This document shows positions 9,085 to 13,212 of a stretch of 13,212 nucleotides of DNA, one piece after another. A program made the position numbers and the translations under genes. Location of the stretch: assembly GCA_003024985.2 (NCBI GenBank), contig PXIH01S0010365.1; one strand, written 5' to 3'. This DNA is from Euperipatoides rowelli. Lineage: Eukaryota > Onychophora > Udeonychophora > Euonychophora > Peripatopsidae. The notes under the pieces were generated by a model, which worked only from the letters and a program-made list of their open reading frames with translations, was not told where the DNA came from and ran no database searches. How positions within the stretch are numbered: the first letter of the stretch is position 1; the number at the start of each line of letters is the position of its first letter.

Positions 9085-9183
9085 TAGGAAAAAAGAAAGT
9101 TATATAGGAAAGATGAAGTTATAAGGTATCTAATTGTTTGGACTATAAAAGTACTCCAAACAATTATTAGATACCTGGGAGCA
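9085..9183 (+). repeat. 99-bp partner of inverted copy at 8512-8610
   Basis: This plus-strand arm spans the junction between the direct repeat and the KYLG-like motif. It contains the fold-back at 9124-9176. About 15 codons here (RYLIVWTIKVLQTIIRYL) have no counterpart in the expected LINE protein order. Confidence 0.9.
9124..9176. repeat. imperfect fold-back inside LINE fragment C
   Basis: Left arm AGGTATCTAATTGTTTGGA (9124-9142) pairs with the right arm at 9155-9176, which is identical apart from a 3-base insertion (ATT). The loop is 12 bases. The right arm contains the TATCT/AGATACCTG of the RYLG codons, so the left arm looks like a snap-back copy of element sequence. Confidence 0.85.
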
Positions 9184-9738
9184 ATTTCAACCAGTTCTAT
9201 AAACAGGAAAGGTGCAACTCGGAACAGGATCAGTATCGCCATATGAGCAGCAAGAATAGTTATCCCTTTTTTAAAGAAGTACACTCCCTCATGGAACATA
9301 AAGCGTAATATCTACAACTTGTTTACGCCAGTGGCACTATATGGCATGAAAGTGACGGTTACTACAAGAGCGAACAGAACAGCTTTAAAAAATAAGGAAA
9401 GAAAAATATTGGCCATTCTACTATAATACTGCAGAGGTAACAAGAAGAATGAAATCACAGATTTTCTCAGAAAACAATATGGATAAGAGTAATGAATCGG
9501 AGTTAAATATTGGGGACACATCAGCAGACTACAACTTACCATATCCTGCAGGCAGCATTATGCATCAAACCAGCCCACCATAGGATTGGACACCCATTTC
9601 TTCACTTGGCCTGGATTCACTAAAGAATGATGTTTTGAAAAGTAACATCAAAATCCACCTGTGAAGAATCATCCCAAGATAAAGGAAACCTAAAAAAAAC
9701 TAGCAGAGAAAATCTACAAGGTTTATCAACTCATCAGA

Positions 9739-9796
9739 TAACATTCACTCTCTGCCATGTAACAGAATAGGCTTACATGGCAGAGAGTGAATGTTA
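9739..9796. repeat. perfect 24-bp-arm hairpin at LINE 3' end
   Basis: Arms 9739-9762 and 9773-9796 are exact reverse complements, with a 10-base loop (CAGAATAGGC). The left arm carries the end of the LINE reading frame (HSLSAM and TAA). A perfect stem in an otherwise heavily mutated element implies a recent origin, gene conversion between the arms, or selection. It could be a snap-back duplication or a small hairpin RNA source. It has no T run and no bacterial context, so it is not a terminator. Confidence 0.9.
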
Positions 9797-9955
9797 GTGT
9801 GTGAAAATTTATTTAACCAAACCCCCGGGTTGTCTAGGCATGATTGTCTGACATTGCACAAATACACCCCTCACAGGCCCGGTGGACTGCCATTGCACAA
9901 AGGTACAAGTGGCTGAAAAGCTCCTGCAGTGGTCCTCTTTCTGATTCTGAATATT
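9797..9955. other. G+C-richer segment after the LINE, possible 3' UTR or tail
   Basis: This stretch is clearly less A/T-rich than its surroundings (CCCCCGGG near 9823-9830, GGCCCGGTGG near 9877). CATTGCACAAA occurs twice, at 9852-9862 and 9891-9901, 39 bp apart. It could be the LINE 3' untranslated tail or a separate repeat. A sequence resembling a Pol III A box (TGGCTGAAAAG, 9911-9921) has no B box, so I do not call a SINE. Confidence 0.4.
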
Positions 9956-10057
9956 AAATTTAGAAAACTGTTTATACCATTTTTAAAGCCTGTTTAATTT
10001 AGTTTAAAATGCTATAAAACACTTCATGATTGATGAAATATTAAGCCTACAATGACT

Positions 10058-10646
10058 TAAAGGTCAAATGTAACGAAGTTTTATTATTATTGATTTTCAA
10101 AGATAATTACTATAAAAAAAATTCACTGGAAAAAAATAATTTAAAATGCATAAAAAAAAAGTTATTTAAAGGTAAAAACAATTTGAAGATTTCACTTTTT
10201 TTTTTGGTTGAGATGATTTGATGACAAAATTGTCTGTACAGCTGTTTTCTTTATAATGATTTAACATGTAAATAGAGATAGGCTATGTTCATTTGTATTT
10301 AAAAAAAAACAAATTTGATAATAGCACAAAGGATGAATTTGATTATGATTTTTTACCAGTAATTAAACATTAAGACCATATGATTTCTAGCTTTAAGCTG
10401 TCAAATATAGCAAATATTCTATAGTTAAGTATAGTAAGCTCTATTCATTTCTAGCCTATGATGTCACAAAATATCTCCCCTGGTGTGTACAGTGGACAAT
10501 GTTATTTTAAGGGGGAGGAGCTAAAGACAATTATTTTAAAAATTGAATTGTAAATAACTTTTTTTTTTTCTGGTGGATATTTTTTTTAGTAAAAATCTTT
10601 GAAAATCAATAAAAATAAAAAAAAAATCCGTTACATTCGACCTTTA
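10058..10646. mobile_element. MITE, 585 bp with long imperfect inverted repeats and TA flanks
   Basis: The left end AAGGTCAAATGTAACG (10060-10075) is matched by the reverse complement of 10629-10644 with one mismatch. TA dinucleotides sit outside both ends (10058-10059 and 10645-10646), as for TA-targeting Tc1/mariner-type elements. Inner blocks match too: ATTGATTTTCAAAGAT (10089-10104) pairs exactly with 10595-10610. A similar A-run plus GTTATTTA block lies further in on both sides, so the inverted repeats are roughly 85-115 bp with indels. The interior has no transposase frame, so the element is non-autonomous. The interior has a G-rich word GGGGGAGGAGCTAAAG (10511-10526). Other TSD models (TTAA, 8 bp) fit less well. 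Confidence 0.85.
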
Positions 10647-11377
10647 CATATACAAAAAAATTGGAATCACAGTGCTCATTAGTAGTTAACAGCTAGAGAG
10701 GAAGTTTTTTTTTCAATATGATAGTGAGAAATTGAAAAAGAAAATTAAACTTTAATAAATTAGGCTACAATTTATAATCCTTTTTTATTGCTAGAACTGA
10801 TTTTTTTTTTCTGTAATCCATTCATTCTGATTTCACAATTTGCTCTTGTAATATATTATGATCGGTGCATCAGAGAGTGATTGAATCTATAGGTGACCTG
10901 ATGTTTTTTTTTTCCTCACTTGTATGTTGGCAATATGTGAAATATCGTAGAAGCATCTATACAAATCAGTCTCTATTCTTCTGAGATATTCCTCGGGAGA
11001 ATTTCTCTATTGTAAAAATAAACAAGAAGAATCGCAATGCGTCGTTCTATTAGAAGCCACCACAATTCCTGTGCTTTTCCTTTAGTATTTTTCTTACAAC
11101 AGATTTGTCAACTTCCATTTTTCAGTGATTGTGAGACTGTTAAGAAGTAAATTATTTTCTTCTGGATCTATTCTAATATGAAAGAGTAAACAAGTTATTT
11201 GATTCAGTCACTCTTCACTATAGTAGTATAGAACTAAGAAGGACCTGTAGATGTGTATCATATTAAAGATGACCACAACACGGGAGATAAAGTCTCTGAG
11301 AATTAGTGAAATTTGACACCAGTGATAATTTCTGTCATGTGGGTCATAAACTCATGAGAAAACAGGGGAAAGATAAA
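10647..11377. other. non-coding stretch, base composition less extreme
   Basis: No gene is supported. From about 10860 onward the sequence has fewer homopolymers and more CpG (for example ATCGCAATGCGTCG at 11031-11044) than the first half of the window, so it may belong to a different, more unique sequence class such as gene-flanking DNA. Confidence 0.4.
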
Positions 11378-11395
11378 TCTGTGATAAATCACAGA
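11378..11395. repeat. 18-bp perfect palindrome TCTGTGATAAATCACAGA
   Basis: This is a perfect palindrome with arms TCTGTGATA and TATCACAGA-like halves meeting at AA. Its inner 12 bases (TGATAAATCACA, 11382-11393) occur again inverted and exact at 11473-11484, 79 bp away, inside the promoter-like patch. It could be a paired protein-binding site. Confidence 0.6.
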
Positions 11396-11445
11396 AGTAG
11401 ACTGCTACTCTAATTTTTGATATTTTCTCTCCTAAGACTCAAATC

Positions 11446-11541
11446 ACAGCCAATCACTCGTGACTAAGATCATGTGATTTATCATACTTGGCGGCGGGCA
11501 AATTCGAGCTTGAAACTATGGGCTGCGGTCACCGTTTATGA
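11446..11541. promoter_or_regulatory. CpG-rich CCAAT/E-box patch, possible promoter
   Basis: Within about 95 bp are a CCAAT box (GCCAATCA, 11449-11456), an E-box-like ATCATGTGAT (11469-11478), a GGCGGCGGGCAAA block (11490-11502) resembling an E2F or GC-box site, and six CpGs in a CpG-poor window. On the plus strand an ATG at 11518 opens only MGCGHRL before TGA. On the minus strand the same patch gives an inverted CCAAT (ATTGG) and a TATGATAAA word. Direction and target gene are unknown, and no linked coding exon is visible. Clustering of several promoter-type words is suggestive, not proof. Confidence 0.3.
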
Positions 11542-13212
11542 AAATGATATTCATAAAAAAAATGTTTGTTCTGCATTTAAATTTAATTAATAGAAATGAG
11601 ATAGGATTTCTCAATATACACAAACATACAAATCAATTTTGATAGCAGGATTAATAAGTCTTGTAGATGATTGTATGCATCATATAGTCTTTACCTCTTC
11701 CATCAACCTGCAGCAAAAGTTTTAGCATCTTCCTCATTGCTATTCATTGAATGTAATATTAAGTTTGATGAGAATATATAGTCAACAGGAAGCAGTAAAT
11801 ATCGAAACAGCGCTTTCACTAAAATGTTATTTCCAAGAATAAATCCGTTATGTTTGTCGCATTTCTCTGGCAACATCTCTCAGCAACAAATTATAGTTTT
11901 TTTTTAAAAAAAATAAATATAGTTATAGGTTAACAGAAAAAATTCCCCTAAAAAAAAAAATAGGGTCTACAGTATATAGGCCTATTAATCAGGCATTGAC
12001 ACCAAGTTTTTAGACTGGTGGCAAAAACTTACTACCATTTACTGTGTACTGCTGGCATATGTAATGCTCTAGCGGCAATCAGAAAAATATTAAAATTGTG
12101 ATAACTCAAAATAATCTCAAAATAGTATAATTGATCTAGAAATAATGTAATTTTAAAATTTTATTTTATTTTCAAAGTTTTATACATTAAAATAAAGTTG
12201 AGATTGAGGTAAACTGGTAGCATTTTTTTTTTTTAAATTAAGAAATATCCCTGTTATTGTCTACTATTTACGTATTTTTCAATTTTTAAGGGATAATTTT
12301 AGAATTAGGCAATTGCAAGTTGGAAACATTTAATATATTATTTTCATGAAAATATAAATGTTTTATTTATATTTTTTTTATCATTGTGATTTAAATAATG
12401 AGGTAGCCTAACATATTTGTTGATGAATTATGACACTGTAAATTCAAAATGTAATAAATTTGGCCTTTTTGTTTATAATTAACAAATACCGTAATAAATT
12501 TATTGATGATTACTTTTTGTCTGTTTGATAATGGCCAATTAATTGACAGACAGTCAACAGATATTCGAATATTAACTGAAAACTTATTTTAACTTCTTGG
12601 CTTTTGTTTTGTTTCCACCACTAGAATTAAACCCGGTTAATTATTCCATACATGGATTTATTTTGTGTATGTGTATACACTTTTATAATTTACCCATTTA
12701 TAGTTTTAAATAAGCAATGCAAAAGGACAAAAATGAAAAGCTAAGATGAATAAAAAGTTTTCCAAAACGGAATTAAGTACAGTATATAGGCTACTCGTGT
12801 AATAAGTCTAGTTTTTTTTAGTCCTTTTTAAAAGACAAAAAAAAAATATAAAGCTTGACTATTACACAATACACTTTGACCAAAGAAATATATATATAGG
12901 CCTACTGTGTCATGATAAAAACACTTTTAATTTGTTTTAACTTACATGATTTTAGATTTAAGTTCTTTTAATATGTACAGTACCGTATATAAAGCGCAAT
13001 GTACATACAATATGTATTTTTTTTTTAAAAAATTAAATTGTATTGTGGCTTGTTAAAAAGTCTTTTACTGTACATTTATTTCTAAGATTTTATCCTTTTT
13101 ATAAACTATTAATGCTCTGCAAGATTTTATTGTGTTAATAAATTATTCATTTGCAGATATTTAGTTGAACATTAAATTTTATAAAATATCAAAATGTCAT
13201 ACAACTAAAAAA
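11542..13212. other. A/T-rich non-coding stretch
   Basis: No gene, RNA or complete mobile element is recognised. It contains many TACAGTATATAGG/TAGGCCTA words (11968-11985, 12779-12795, 12896-12905, 12976), paired T and A runs (11897-11913) and A/T homopolymers. It is typical intron or intergenic DNA. Confidence 0.5.

Larger units (their letters stand above)
9026..9762 (+). pseudogene. LINE polymerase C-terminal fragment C, dead
   Basis: This is the part of a non-LTR retrotransposon protein after the RT palm, through thumb and C-terminus. It starts with the 58-bp repeat (EILIRDPKEIENT), passes through about 85 bp of disturbed sequence, then reads in one frame from 9169: RYLGAISTSSINRKG, a basic stretch, FTPVALYGMKV (the ALYG motif), ERKILAIL, then KYWGHISRL (W-G-H-x-x-R), and KIYKVYQLIR before HSLSAM and TAA at 9760. 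In-frame stops lie at 9244, 9424, 9484, 9490, 9493, 9628, 9643, 9691 and 9739. The frame is kept for nearly 600 bp, so decay here is mostly point mutation. The motif order KYLG/ALYG/W-GH fits RTE or jockey-like elements. No 5' part of this copy is present. Confidence 0.85.

Noticed and set aside
9084-9299. Minus-strand open frame of 71 codons rich in hydrophobic residues
   Set aside because: It is antisense to LINE fragment C, and the plus strand reads RYLGA and the following thumb region.
9312-9542. Minus-strand open frame of 76 codons, membrane-like
   Set aside because: It is antisense to the ALYG and W-GH part of LINE fragment C. Hydrophobicity here results from reversing a Lys/Arg-rich frame.
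9739-9796. Reading the perfect hairpin as a rho-independent terminator
   Set aside because: The sequence is eukaryotic, no T run follows the stem, and the left arm is LINE coding sequence.
9911-9921. TGGCTGAAAAG resembling a Pol III A box, suggesting a SINE
   Set aside because: No B box at the expected distance, no tRNA-like fold and no tail repeat were found.
11518-11541. Short frame MGCGHRL with an N-myristoylation-like start
   Set aside because: Seven codons then a stop, no usable donor within it and no conserved context visible.

Overview
The window looks like eukaryotic, almost certainly metazoan, nuclear DNA from a draft assembly. It is strongly A/T-rich, full of A and T homopolymer runs, lacks dense bacterial-style coding, and has four isolated single-N calls (2649, 5970, 7643, 8360). 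Short palindromic words built on TAGGCCTA/TAGGCTA, TACCGGTA and TACAGTA/TACTGTA recur all along it. The clearest genes are decayed fragments of an animal non-LTR retrotransposon. A marine invertebrate, perhaps an arthropod, is my guess, but the lineage is not proven. I see no intact protein gene, no tRNA or rRNA and no CRISPR array. The sequence reads as intronic or intergenic DNA with transposon fossils.

Layout. From 1 to 3870: A/T-rich non-coding DNA with a small GATCGCGATC-rich island (161-214), a 27-bp palindrome (1037-1063), two weak phase-compatible exon candidates (707-748 and 1146-1260), and a repeated CCTTGGAACA word (3261-3665). From 3870 to 5152: a short lysine/glutamate-rich reading frame behind a splice-acceptor-like site, a broken open stretch (4083-4436), and a decayed tandem repeat with a unit near 50 bp. 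From 5153 to 7934: mostly featureless, with one acceptor/donor-bounded exon candidate (7044-7175).

From 7935 to 9796: the main feature, a composite of fragments of one LINE family. Fragment A (7935-8382) holds reverse-transcriptase motifs A to C with catalytic aspartates lost. Fragment C (9026-9762) holds the region after the palm domain to the C-terminus, in one frame but with about ten stops. A and C overlap as a 58-bp direct repeat. Between them lies a 99-bp inverted copy (8512-8610) of the piece of C that follows that repeat. C also carries an imperfect fold-back at 9124-9176 and ends in a perfect 24-bp-arm hairpin (9739-9796).

From 10058 to 10646: a non-autonomous TA-flanked inverted-repeat DNA transposon (MITE) of 585 bp. 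From 11378 to 11541: a CpG-, CCAAT- and E-box-containing patch that could be a promoter. The rest, to 13212, is A/T-rich without recognised genes.

I did not find a convincing new functional system. The most informative structure is the rearranged LINE at 8302-9796, where repeated fold-back and inverted duplication suggest template switching or complex retrotransposition. An assembly artefact must be excluded, because one N sits exactly at a junction.
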